This document shows, one piece after another, positions 8,744 through 18,727 of a DNA stretch of 26,276 bases. Source of the DNA: Euprymna scolopes. Its lineage: Eukaryota; Mollusca; Cephalopoda; Sepiida; Sepiolidae. The notes under the pieces were generated by a model. That model did not search any database. It had not been told where the DNA came from and saw nothing but the letters and a program-made list of their open reading frames with translations. The translations under genes and the position numbers were made by a program. The stretch is taken from assembly GCA_024364805.1 (NCBI GenBank), contig CM044487.1, positions 117,988,969-118,015,244 on the forward strand, in the 5' to 3' direction. How positions within the stretch are numbered: the first letter of the stretch is position 1; every line of letters begins with the position of its first letter.

Positions 8744-8790
8744 TTATGATTACTGTTTCCACATCACTTCCGGTTGCGCCTTCATTTTTA
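8705..8790 (-). repeat. Repeat R2 fragment (minus strand)
   Basis: Reverse-complemented, this contains GCAACCGGAAGTGATGTGGA and AACAGTAATCATAAAGG, closely matching GGCAACCGGAAGTGAAATGG and AACAATAATCGCAAAG at 11886-11930. It lies to the left of the LINE at 9112-11349 and the match lies to the right, in opposite orientation. Confidence 0.6.
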
Positions 8791-8799
8791 ATTGATTTT

Positions 8800-9110
8800 T
8801 AGTTCCCCGACTAAGGGGGGGGGTCCTGTTAATTCACCCTTGTCTGTTCGTCCGTTAATCCGTTCGTCTGTCCGCACTTTTCTCAATAACTATGCCTTGA
8901 AATTTTGCACAAACATTAAACATGATATGAGTAAAAAAGTAACAGAACGGATTTTCCAGGAAAATTCCGGTTGCACCCCCCCCCAGGAGTGTCTTTTGCG
9001 TTAAAATAGCTAAAATTGACACTTTTATGCTTATTAAAAAAAAAATTGATGCTTTGAATATTTATAAAACTTTCTGAAAAGTTGTAATTAACTGATTTCT
9101 ATATAATTAT
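8800..9110 (+). repeat. Likely dispersed repeat with GTCTGTCCG motif
   Basis: Contains a G run, then GTCTGTTCGTCCGTTAATCC, then TTTTCTCAATAACTATGCC and GAAATTTTGCACAAACATT. Blocks of this kind recur across many invertebrate genomes, but I see no second copy in this window, so the call rests on recollection of the style. The 70-residue open frame has no motif. Confidence 0.35.
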
Positions 9111-9111
9111 A

Positions 9112-11349
9112 ATGGTTACGTTTCCAACCCGTTTCCCCCTGACCAGCAAGAACAACACCCTTCACTTCTAGATCTGTTTCTGACCACAGTTCCCAATGAT
9201 TGTATAACGAATGCGAACAGCCCACTTGGGAACGCTGATCATGCAGTGATAATGGTCGAAATCGCCCTAAACTCTAGAGCCAAAACTGAAGAGACATTGC
9301 TCAAAACAACGAGATATTATAAAAAGGCTGACTGGGAAGCCATCAAGGATTTCATCAGAGATGCCCCATGGGGAAACATTTTTTCTCTCCCTGTTGAACA
9401 GTGTGCAAATGAGACCACAGAATGGTTCAAAATGGCAATTGAGGCACATGTTTCCATGCAGAAATTTTATAGCAAGCCTCACTCTCCCCAATGGTTTACT
9501 TCGACTTGCGCAACCGCCATTGCTCAATGACAGCATATGTACTGCAGATTTAACCGACATAAGTCCAGTTCAAACAGACAGAAGTATATAAAAGCTAGAA
9601 GTAACTGTAGGAAAGAAATAGACAGCTAAGAGAGAATTTACTGAAACCACCAAAAACCCCATAGAAGCACAGAAATTAGGAACCCGTGACTTCTGGAAAA
9701 TCTACAACAGTGTAGTAAATAATGGGCAATCAACAATTCCCCCGCTAACCAACAATCACAAAGTTGTTTGCTCAGCAACCAAGAAGGCTAACATGCTTGA
9801 CAGTCGGTTTGCCTCAAACTCCACACTGGACCCTTCTAACCACCCTCTCCCTGACTTTCCTTTGCAGACGGACGCCATGCTAGAAGACCTGAAAATCACA
9901 CCTGCCCAGGTGTATGCTATCATAAAAAACCTTGATATTTCAAAAGCATGCGGACCCGATCTCATCCCGGCTGGGCTAATAAAAAAGTGCTCTGCCAAAG
10001 TAGCTCCAGTTCTCTACAACAAATGCCTTAATGAATCTTGCTTTCCTGCCAGCTGGAAAACTGCTTCTGTGGTACCAGTTTTCAAGAATTCTGGCGAAAG
10101 AACTGACCCATCAAATTATCGTCCCATTAGTCTCCTCCCACTTTTCACCAAAATATTTGAGTCCATAATTAACCAAGCTCTAGTCCATCACCTTACAGAT
10201 GTTAAACTTCTGACTGACCAACAATATGGATTTAGGCAAGCCCGTTCCACAGCAGACATCCTAACTGTAATCTCTGAACATATATACCATTCACTGGACA
10301 AAGCAGGGGAGAGTAGAGCAGTAGCTCTAGATATATCTAAGGCTTTTAACAGGTTATGGCATGAGGGTCTCCTCAGGAAAATTAAATCATACGCCTCTGA
10401 GATGGGTATATATGCTGATGACTCTACACTCTATAACAGGCATAACAGGAAAACAAATGAACACATAACTAAAGAAATGGCAGAAACACTAGAGGATGAC
10501 CTCCAATCTGTAGTGGAATGAGGACAAAAATGGATGGTCACATTCAATGCTGCCAAGACTAAAGTTGTTTCCTTCAATAATTACAAGAAACCTTCTCTAC
10601 TACCAACAGCAATGACCAATGACTCTTTATCTGAAAGTACATCTTTCAAACTCCTTGGCCTACCGTTCACAGGAAACATGAGTTAGAACAATTACATTGA
10701 GAACATTGCCAGGACTGCTGCGAAAAAGGTAGGTTCTCTTTACCGTGCTAGAAAGCTACTAACACCTGAAAGTATCCTGTACCTCTATAAGGCCACCATT
10801 TGCCCATGTATGGAATATTGTTGTCATATTTGGGCTGGTGCATCTGCTACTAATCTCTCCCTCCTAGACAAGGTTCAAAAGAGAGTTGCCAACCTGATAG
10901 GTCCTGAATGGTCATCTAAGCTTCAGCCTCTGTCCCATCGATGAAATGTTGTGTCCCTCTGCCTGTTCTACAAGTATTTTAATGGTGAATGCTCTGACGA
11001 ACTGCAAGCACTTGTACCTCCATGACGTAAATACCCTCGCCAAACCCAACAGGCAGCTAAATCCCATCCCCACACAGTAGAGATCCCTAGATGTAAAAGA
11101 GCTTTCTACTACAGTAGTTTCTTCCTCAGAACCGCTAGATTTTGGAATTCCATTCTGGGTCCCTACTTCCACAACTGTACTGACATGCAGAAGTTCAAGT
11201 GTAGCGTGAACCGATATCTTGCTGCCCAAATCCCTACATAGTACCCCAGTAGCTGTTGCCCCTGATAGTAGCCCCCTACACTAAAGTGGCGACATGCCTT
11301 GTTTGGGGTGAAAATGTAATTAAAAAATTAAAAAAAAATAAATAAATAA
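9112..11349 (+). mobile_element. LINE family LA, longest copy
   Basis: A jockey/CR1-like non-LTR retrotransposon truncated at its 5' side within the endonuclease domain. It continues through reverse transcriptase and the C-terminal region to a short 3' UTR and an A-rich tail (11320-11349). The 3' UTR holds GTAGCCCCCTACACTAAAGT and GCCTTGTTTGGGGTG, shared with the copies ending at 21060 and 24846. An internal deletion has removed part of the reverse transcriptase. Jockey/CR1-type elements move by target-primed reverse transcription, which explains the 5' truncation and A-rich end. Confidence 0.9.
9114..11241 (+). pseudogene. LINE LA ORF2 (endonuclease-reverse transcriptase) pseudogene
   Basis: The first part (9114-9626) ends the apurinic-like endonuclease; PLGNADHAVIMVEI contains the conserved S/A-DH motif. 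The reverse transcriptase core (9793-10521) shows, by residue of that 242-residue frame, NYRPISLLP (108-116), QYGFRQARSTAD (144-155), VALDISKAF (177-185) and GIYADD (205-210). Domain B, normally GVPQGS, is missing: KSY runs into GIYADD, so about 60-70 residues are deleted near 10395. The tail includes LYLYKATI, MEYCCHIWAGAS and FFLRTARFWNS. Damage: TGA at 9528-9530, a frameshift near 9627, TGA at 10519, TAG at 10684, TGA at 10942 and TGA at 11023. The final stop is TAG at 11239-11241. Confidence 0.88.
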
Positions 11350-11364
11350 TAATTTTGTTTGTCT

Positions 11365-11760
11365 ATACTTCACGATAACTCTTGGGTGCGCCCCAGAGGA
11401 TCTTTTAGGGCTAATAAAAATACTCCATTTTTGTGACTATTTTACCATATTTGTCCAAAATTTTCTATGTATGTCTATTTAGCAGTTTTGCATGGTGCTG
11501 AACTCAAATTTTAATATGTTAAGGCCTTGGGGACTTTTGGGGCTAAATGGGGCGGAGAATGATGAACTTAGTCATTTCTTTTTTTGCATCGTGCAGAACT
11601 CAAATTTATATATGTTAAGGCCTAAAACTGCACCATTTGTTCATTTTCACCAGGATTTGATGTCCCGTGGGGACTTTTGGGATTAAAATGAAAATGCTGA
11701 ATTTAGTCATTTTTTTTTTTATGCCTCGTTCACTGTGCACTCACGGGGGACCATGCATGC
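11365..11760 (+). repeat. Degenerate tandem repeat, ~100-135 bp period
   Basis: Blocks recur in order: GAACTCAAAT(T) followed by ATGTTAAGGCCT (near 11500 and 11597), GGGGACTTTTGGG (11530 and 11670), and TTAGTCATTT plus a T run (11568 and 11703). Unit spacing varies between about 97 and 135 bp. No protein is convincing in the overlapping open frame. Confidence 0.6.
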
Positions 11761-11799
11761 TTAACTTGTTTTTTTTTTAAATATCTTTTGTTTATTGAA

Positions 11800-11945
11800 T
11801 TGTAGATGTAAGTACAGAATGAGTAAATAAAGCCACCCCCATATCAAGAAGGCTTTTTCTAAATAATATTCTTAACATTGGCAGGGGCAACCGGAAGTGA
11901 AATGGAAACAATAATCGCAAAGAGGACCAAATATTTATATTGGTG
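11800..11945 (+). repeat. Repeat R2, fullest copy
   Basis: The left part (TACAGAATGAG, then AAGAAGGCTTT, then AAATAATATT) matches 13390-13490 in the same orientation. The right part (GGCAACCGGAAGTGAAATGG onward) matches 8705-8790 in inverse orientation. Three partial copies in 5 kb suggest a dispersed element, class unknown. Confidence 0.5.
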
Positions 11946-11987
11946 GAAAAAATAAATCCATGAATGGAATATGCTTTTATTAAAACA

Positions 11988-12805
11988 CTAGAAGGGAGAC
12001 CCGAGGTTTTCCGGGATTTAATTATGATCAACGAATGTTTCACACTCACACATTTTTATCGAAATCTGGGATTGAGATATATGCAATCAAATCGATTGAT
12101 TGTCCGCTCTAGTTGTGGATCATTGCGGTGCACCGAGAGGAAGCTTCACATGCCTCTATGCACTGACTAAGTCCACAATACATTATATTCTACATTGCAC
12201 TGTAGAGAACCTACTGTTGATTTTATAAAATTATTTTTTTTATATATAATGGCTTGAATTAAAGTTTAAAATGCAAACGTCAAATATCATACTTCAATTC
12301 TGCTCTAAACAGAAACATTAATTTTGAATGCGCTACTGTCACATCAAAGAATCATTTATTGATTTTATAGGCCTCGCCTTTCTGCTTATGCGGTGAAAAT
12401 GGTTTGAATCTAAGTTTAAAATTAAAAAAATCAAGTATCATAGTTTAGTTGTGCTTTAAATAGAAACATTCATTTCGAACTCGCCCTTGTCATATCAAAG
12501 AACCTGCTATTGATTTTAATATGCCGGACCTTTTTGCTTGTGCGGTAATAAAACTTCTCAAATGCACCTGTGATGTTGTGGTGTAGAGGGTGTTAACTTT
12601 CGTTAAAATCGCCTGTTCCTTCTTCCATCGGATTTTTTTTTTTATTATCGATTATCAATACTTATCGAAGACATTCCTTTATCTAAGAACACTGCCAAAT
12701 ACGTCAACTACATTTGTGTGAAATTTCATAAATTCGGCTCAGCCGTTTCGGAGTTTATCAAATTCACACACACACACACAGTTCCTTTTATATAATAGAT
12801 AGATA
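11988..12805 (+). repeat. Dispersed repeat family A, copy 3
   Basis: The head is ACACTAGAAGGGAGACCCGA followed by GGTTTTCCGGG; the tail is AAATTCGGCTCAGCCGTTTC, GGAGTTTATC and a CA run, then TTCCTTTTATATAATAGATA at 12782-12801. Between them a block of about 150 bp is duplicated: TTGAAT(T/C)(A)AAGTTTAAAAT begins near 12254 and 12404, and GATATTGATTTTA-like and TGCGGT blocks repeat in step. No coding sequence. This copy shows the family's two ends best. Confidence 0.55.
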
Positions 12806-12808
12806 GAT

Positions 12809-12847
<39 letters not shown>
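12795..12847. repeat. (GATA)n(GA)n microsatellite
   Basis: Four GATA-like units, then about 20 GA units, growing out of the family A tail. Confidence 0.95.
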
Positions 12848-12850
<3 letters not shown>

Positions 12851-13539
12851 AATCGGTTTTGCAATCTAATCCATAGGACATATCTCAGAAGAAAAAATTA
12901 TTGACACTTTACTGCATAAAAAATGTTAACACTTGTGCACTACTCGGACGGATCCACTTTTTTTGGTTTTCAGTTTGTACATGGGATAAGTGCAAAAAAG
13001 TAGCAAACAAATGCAATTCAAATAAACGCATGTTTTTTTTTTTATTAATGCGTTTCTTTGGGTTTTTTTGTTTTTCTTTATGAGAAAGATTTTTTTAAAT
13101 AAATATAAGAAACGTATAATAATACAAAATAGTTTTTTTTTTAACAAAAGACATTTTTTTTTATTTTTAATAATGCCTAAGTTTCTTGTATTTATTTTAC
13201 TTCCAAAAATGTGTTACAAAAACTTTATGTTCATGTTTTATTAAAAAAAAATGTCTATTTCGTTCAAAAAATACAAAAAAAACAAAAAAAACTCGGCGCT
13301 TATGCACTTATATTACCGTGCTATTTTAAAAATGGTATTTTCAAGTTAAATTAAAGTTTTCCGATATCTTTTTTTTTTAATTAAATTGCAAGCTGCAAAT
13401 ACAGAATAGTCACACAAAATACTCCTTTCCCAGTATTAAGAATGGCTTTCAAAATAATAACGTCATTATTTCAGCATGGTAACAATAATGCATAAGTACC
13501 AAAACCCTCTATTTTATGTTATTATGAGTTTCTTATATT
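12848..13539. other. AT-rich low-complexity spacer
   Basis: A and T homopolymers dominate. 13390-13490 is a further R2 fragment (TACAGAATAG, AAGAATGGCTTT, AAAATAATA). Nothing else is recognisable; the overlapping Phe/Lys-rich open frames follow from composition. Confidence 0.6.
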
Positions 13540-14215
13540 TGTAGCGATCGCTACATACGACCGGAACAAATCTCTGGCAGGAACATTTTCATAGTAATCA
13601 CCGTTTTCAACGCCCACGCATATGAAAACACAACGTCGCGATGTAACCACCCGCACAAATGGAACAAAGGAACTGTGTTACGTTTCCGTCTGTAGAGATC
13701 CAGCAAACAGGCTGGAACTTTCGAGGACATCGATATATAAAGATTTGCATGAAATGAAATCATTTTCTCTTCAGATTTCTCCAGTCCGACACGTGTCGAT
13801 GAAACTCCGTTCTTGACACGTTAAATCACCCCTCATGGACTTTACACGCGCTACAAAATCAAATCGGGGTTTCTCTTCAACAACCATCATGGAAAATTAC
13901 CATGTCGAACGAGAATTTAAATCCTTCTTTGAAATAATTTATTTCGAACTACTGTTTTATGTGGTGAACACACGCACGCTGTTACTTTCACGATTATGGA
14001 CTGTTTTTCTCAGAAAATAATCACATTAATTCCAAGTCACGTGTGACACTCTGTTCATAAAAAATCAATAATTTTAAACTCCATGCTATTCTCCTGAAAC
14101 CCTCATGTAGCTAAACCTGCATAATGAACACGCATTACAAGAAAACACTTACGTTGTTCCTGATTTCACAATAATATCCATAACACGTTCATAACTGTTG
14201 TTCATTTTATATAAA
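13540..14215 (+). repeat. 5' LTR of the fossil
   Basis: Starts with the perfect palindrome TGTAGCGATCGCTACA. It matches the 3' copy in its first 190 bases (CGACCGGAACAAATCT, CATTTTCAACGCCCACGC) and again from ATTTAAATCCTTCT to about 14200. The exact right end is uncertain because similarity fades in AT-rich sequence. Confidence 0.65.
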
Positions 14216-15395
14216 TATATCATGTAACCTCGGCGCTCTCCGCACAATCTACTCGCGGTTCTCATAAAATTTCTCATTATGAGTTTCATAAAAGAAAAAT
14301 GATAAAAAAAAAATCGTGGATCACTTCATTAAAAAAAAAAAATGACGCGTGAGCCAAAAAATGTTACAAAGAAAAAAAAATAGAAAGAAACGAACAGATT
14401 TCGAAAAAAAGAGAGAAAATAAAAAAGGACAATACTCATCTTTCTTTCCCAATCATATAATACGACGTCAGTAAATCAACCACGTGGTCTCCTTTCAAAC
14501 TAGTGAGACTAGTCTCGCATAAAATTAGCGATTTATGCCAATAATCGCTCAGAAATCGAAAATTAAACTAAACACGTTTTCCCCACGAATCTGATTTCGA
14601 CTACAGTGAATTGGCGCCAAACACACGGTCCTACTACGGATTAGCAGTCCCGAAGTCAACACGTTAGACAATTCGCCCACCAACTGGATTTTACCTACGT
14701 CGTTGCCAGCGGTGATTATGAACGCCTGTTTAACGCCGAATCTCCCATGAAATTCGCGATACAATGGAAGAAGACGCTTTCACATCAACCATTGGAAATA
14801 CCGCTATTTTCACCACGTGCCGGATTTAATAACGCAACCCTGGGCCAACCACGCTCGACACCTTCTGAACGAGCTCATTACAAGCACCTCGGATTCTTAA
14901 GCAATCCCGGTACGTTTTCACGCATGCATAAGGGATCTTATCCCAAGTAAATCACACTCTTGCGCAATGCCAACACATCAGCACAGACGGACTTATACTT
15001 CAACTCTGCAGATTCACTTGCAGACTTATATAGGTTTACAACAGATCACATCAAACCAGAGGCATGACGAGGAATTATAACCTACGACTTTTTGATTTCG
15101 CTCAACTCCTCGGTATACTCCAAACGGACACAAACGTCCATAATGCACCTCGCAAACAGATGGCTAATTTCTTTCGAAATTGCACCATTTATCGAACCCA
15201 AACAACCGTGCTACACCAAAGTTGATGACTTCACTTTTCTTTCGACTACCATCAACCAAGATATAATCTTCAGACAGAATCAGCTTATCCCCACTATAAA
15301 GCGTCCACTCCGTTTTGCTACCTACACCCAGTGAAATGTTTGCAGTGTTTGTATTCTTTCTTCTTAGATCGATTTCTCGTCTAGGAGGGGAGTCA
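14216..15395 (+). other. Internal region of the LTR fossil
   Basis: Lies between the two LTRs and ends in a purine-rich tract at 15383-15393. TTGGCGCCAAACACACGG near 14608 vaguely resembles a primer-binding site but is too far from the LTR end to be accepted. Open frames of 60-80 residues show no protein family I recognise. GAGACTAGTCTC at 14505-14516 is a perfect palindrome. Confidence 0.5.
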
Positions 15396-15626
15396 TGTAG
15401 TGACCGCTACATGCGACCGGAACAAATCTCCGGCAGAAACATTTTCATAGCAATCACCATTTTCAACGCCCACGCGTATGAAAAGCTCACAACGTCGTGA
15501 TATGACCATCCGCACACATGGAACAAAGGAACTATGCTACTTTTCCGCGTGTAGAGATACGGCAAACTGGGTGGAACTACTACATTGAACGGGAATTTAA
15601 ATCCTTCTATGAAACAATTTATTTCG
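15396..15626 (+). repeat. 3' LTR of the fossil, left part
   Basis: Opens with a TGTAG start right after the purine-rich tract and stops at the target site TTATTTCG (15619-15626) of the inserted hAT-like element. Confidence 0.65.
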
Positions 15627-15942
15627 TAGATACGGGTAAAAATGGTGATATAAAGATAGAGGGATCTAGATTTTAAAGCCGATTTATCTTTCTTTTTTTT
15701 TTTGTAGGTTTTTGGCTACTTTTTGATTGTATTTGAAAGATTAAAGATTAAAGTTAATTTCCAAAAGGAAAAAAAATGTACACGCGAAGAAAAAGTTATA
15801 AAAAATGTTTTCACGGCGAGCTAACCAATTCGGATAATTTTTAAAGTTAAATAATTTCATTGTAAACATCCTTTGAAATCTAAATATATGTTTTCTGGGT
15901 CTATTTCAATGATAGTTAGTAAAATAAAGTTCTAAGATATTA

Positions 15943-15970
15943 AATAATAATAATAATAATGATAATAATG

Positions 15971-16016
<46 letters not shown>
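15943..16016. repeat. (AAT)n microsatellite
   Basis: About 24 AAT units with a few GAT interruptions, inside the hAT-like element. Confidence 0.95.
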
Positions 16017-16017
<1 letters not shown>

Positions 16018-16429
16018 CACCTTGTTTGTACGAAAATAGCTTAATTAGCTCCCAAAAGCGAGAAATTCTTGCTTGGCAGAATGTCAACAAAACTGAAGTC
16101 TCTAAAGATGGATGATACAGAAACCCAAAATCTTAGGTAGCCGAAAGGCTATCTGAAAATGACGTCAGGTAGTTAAACGAGGTAGAAGGCGCTGGATTTC
16201 TTCTCCCCCCCCCCAGTCCTGCATCGATACATTTCTATCGTGAATGTTTGCATGATTTTTTGCGACTTTTTAATTTAATTATTTTTCCATGTTCCTGCTT
16301 TTAAATTAAAACATCTTTTTTATTTTTCAAGATTATATAAAATTATGTTACACCAAAAGTTTCACATTCATGCAAGCAAGGAAAATATTAGAGTCTTATA
16401 TATAAAAGTTATGCGAAACCTGTAATTAA

Positions 16430-17055
16430 TTTTTTTTTTTTACACGATGGTCACCACTTATCAAGGCCCGGAAGCCACTCAGGGATAAGGGTTATTGCAA
16501 GTACTGTACGTTAGTGTGGAGATTTGAAAGTGTTTACTTAAGGGGGCGGTTCATTAGGAATTTGTTAACGTTGGACTTGAAGACATCCAAGTTGTAGTCA
16601 GGTGGGAAGCAGGCAGACGGAACAGAGTTCCAAAGGCGTGCAGTTCTAAGAAGAAAGAAGCTTTGTTCATGGAATCCACGTTTTGATTTAGGCACAGATA
16701 AAGAGTGGGGGAAATTTTTCACGGTGGATTCAGATAGACGGGTGTTTTTCATGAAAGATTGGCGAGGGGGGGGACCAGAGATTGGAGTTCAGACGAGCAC
16801 TTGCCATGGAAATAACGATAAAACAAGGATAGGCTCGCAACGTCTCTTCTGTGGGAGAGAGGTTGCAGGGTAGAGAAAAGGGCATCTCTCACTAAGCCAC
16901 GAAGTCGATTTTGTACTCTGTCAAGGCAGGATAGGCTATTTTTAGTAGCTCCTGCCCAGATATGGCAGCAGTATTCCATCCTTGGACGTACTTGGCTTTT
17001 ATATAGATAGAGAATTGCATCAGTAGTGAGATATCTTCTGGAGCGGTAGAAAAGT
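16430..17055 (-). mobile_element. LINE family LB, 5'-truncated copy
   Basis: On the minus strand it begins inside ORF2 at about 17055, runs to the ORF end at 16534, continues through a 3' UTR matching 1681-1780 and ends in a poly-A (the T run at 16430-16441). It lies within the hAT-like element, so it is the youngest layer of the nest. It is close in sequence to the copy at 1466-1805. Confidence 0.88.
16534..17055 (-). pseudogene. LINE LB ORF2 C-terminal fragment
   Basis: The minus-strand peptide has YLTTDAILYLYKSQVRPRME, then YCCHIWAGATKNSLSCLDRV, LQPLSHRRDVASLSLFYRYF and HGKCSSELQSLVPP. After a frame change near 16750 it continues KNTRLSESTVKNFPHSLSV, FFLLRTARLWNSVPSACFPP and FKSNVNKFLMNRPLK to the stop. 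This is the region after the reverse transcriptase in jockey/CR1-like ORF2 proteins. No catalytic motif is included, and one frameshift is visible next to a G run. Confidence 0.85.
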
Positions 17056-17517
17056 AGAAATATTTTTTGCAATTATAAGTTTCTTTGAGTGAAAATAGTA
17101 AATAAAAAATGTTTAATTCAATGTTAATATCGGTAGTTTGAGAAATTAATTTTTCTTCGAGTTATATCGAATTCATTAATATGGACTTCAGGGTTTTTTT
17201 TCGTAAGGTTCCTGTAAAAATTTTTTTTTTTTAATTGTTATCATTTACAATGCTTTATTTTCATAAAAAAAAAATAAATAAATTCATGCATTTTTTTTTT
17301 TTTTTTTTTTACTATTGAAAACCATAACTTTAGTAAAGGTATTTTTTTGTTTAAACGAAATAATGGGTTCATTATGTTCCATGATCATTATTTGATAGAT
17401 GCTAAAAAATTTCATTAAAATTGGTTAATTTCCTGATTTTGGGTGAATTTTTAAGTAAAGGGAAGGGTCAAAATGTTTATTCATTTTGAGCATCGGCATT
17501 CATTTTGCACGTGCCTA

Positions 17518-17795
17518 TTATTTCGAACTACCGTTTTTATGTGGTGAACACACGCACGCTGTCACTTTCACGATTATGGACTGTTTTTTCTCAGAAAAAT
17601 AATCACATTAATTTCAAGCCACGTGTGACACTCTGTTCATAAATATCAGTAATTTTAAACTGCATGCTATTCTCACAAAATCCTCATTTAGCTAATTCTG
17701 CATAATGAACACGCATTACAAGGAAACACTTACGTTGGAACGATTCGAATTAATATTCCTAACACGTAAATAAATGTTGTTTCATATTTATACAG
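17518..17795 (+). repeat. 3' LTR of the fossil, right part
   Basis: Resumes at the duplicated TTATTTCG and matches 13930-14200: GTGGTGAACACACGCACGCT, CACGTGTGACACTCTGTTCA and TAATGAACACGCATTACAAG occur in both. Similarity fades near 17795. Confidence 0.65.
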
Positions 17796-18189
17796 TGATT
17801 TCGATTCCTTTGTCAGGTGTCATTATTTTACGGAGTTATTTCTATTTCTTTTCTTTTCTTTTTTTTTAATTTTATTTTATGTATGTGAGGATGTGATCTT
17901 CTATTAGTCGACGATCTCGTTAAATTTATCTTTAATGGTCCCGTGGATACCTTACTACTTTCGATTTCAAGAGATTTCTGCACCTGCAACCTCGGTCCTA
18001 AAAATTGATAGCTTCCGATTCAGAATTAGTAAACGCCGACTCATACACTTACAAGTTAGTGACTCCACGGTCAGTATCTACAAATTAGTAACTCCAGCGT
18101 GAATTCTAACATTTATTTTAAAAAAACTTTCTTAAAAAAGGGTGCTTCTATATTTAAATAACGAAAATATATTGAATTTCAAATAAAAC
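17796..18189. other. Unassigned spacer with short tandem units
   Basis: T-rich at 17850-17880. 18020-18102 holds three units of about 30 bp with the core (A/G)TTAGTAACTCC or a close variant. Nothing else recognised. Confidence 0.5.
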
Positions 18190-18722
18190 AAATGGTACGT
18201 GCGTAATTGCCATGTCGCAAATAGTAAACTTATCCAAAATTACGGAAAACGATAAGGTAGAAAATTAATTATGCGTGAAAAACAGTTCCAATGAGTGGAA
18301 AACTACTTTAATAAAATTATATACCCTGAGGCGGACATATTGGGTCATGTGACATAAGCAAAGGGGAAGTAACTCAGTTGAAACACCATATATAGCAGAC
18401 AGAATTTATTCAGAAAGCAAAAATAAACATGACATGTATAGATAATTTGTGATTTTTTGTTTAAATAACATTTTTTCCTGTTTCATTTATTTTTTTTTTA
18501 TAAAAAAATAACTGATTGAATTTTGGCATTATATTTCTGAGAAATTGAAAACTGAATTACTTCCCCTGTTAACTCTCCAATCCGAATTGGAAGATTTTGA
18601 AACCAAATCGCTAGATTTTACAAATGTCTTTTTTAATGATTAATTAATTTTCTACCTTATCGTTTTCCGCGATTTTTGGATATGTTACTATTTGCAAACA
18701 TGACAATTACGAAGGCATTGTT
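18190..18722. repeat. Foldback element 1 (arms ~85 bp)
   Basis: Arms at about 18190-18272 and 18640-18722 are inverse copies: GGAAAACGATAAGGTAGAAA with ATTAATTA in the left arm appears reversed in the right, and GCAAATAGTAA likewise. Around 80 of 90 bases pair. The spacer (18273-18639) has a second inverse pair, AGGGGAAGTAA near 18362 and TTACTTCCCCT near 18558, so the whole unit is an imperfect long palindrome. No coding sequence. It is probably a MITE; no target duplication could be fixed. Confidence 0.75.
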
Positions 18723-18727
18723 TGTTT

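Larger units (their letters stand above)
15627..17517. mobile_element. hAT-like non-autonomous DNA transposon
   Basis: The 1891-bp insert is flanked by an exact 8-bp duplication, TTATTTCG, at 15619-15626 and 17518-17525; the 5' LTR has the same site once and uninterrupted (near 13938), serving as an empty-site reference. Its ends are short inverted repeats: TAGATACGGGTAAAAAT at the left against TAGGCACGTGCAAAAT at the right on the other strand, 12 or 13 of 16 alike. Eight-bp duplications and a TAG/CAG start are typical of hAT. No transposase is present; the interior holds an ATT microsatellite and a minus-strand LINE LB fragment, which came later. Confidence 0.7.
13540..17795 (+). mobile_element. 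LTR retrotransposon fossil, split by a later insertion
   Basis: Direct repeats flank an internal region of about 1.2 kb. Each repeat opens with a TGTAG(C/T)GA palindrome-like start, and the right one is immediately preceded by a purine-rich AGGAGGGGAGT, as expected of a polypurine tract next to a 3' LTR. The family could be Gypsy- or BEL-like; I cannot decide. The internal region is far too short for an autonomous element and shows no convincing gag or pol. By eye the LTRs differ at about one base in eight, so the element is old. It is clearly broken, with several breaks. The 3' LTR is interrupted by the hAT-like element at 15627-17517. Confidence 0.65.

Noticed and set aside
14608-14626. TTGGCGCCAAACACACGG as a retroviral primer-binding site
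   Set aside because: It lies about 400 bases from where the 5' LTR similarity ends, and only the first part resembles a known primer site.
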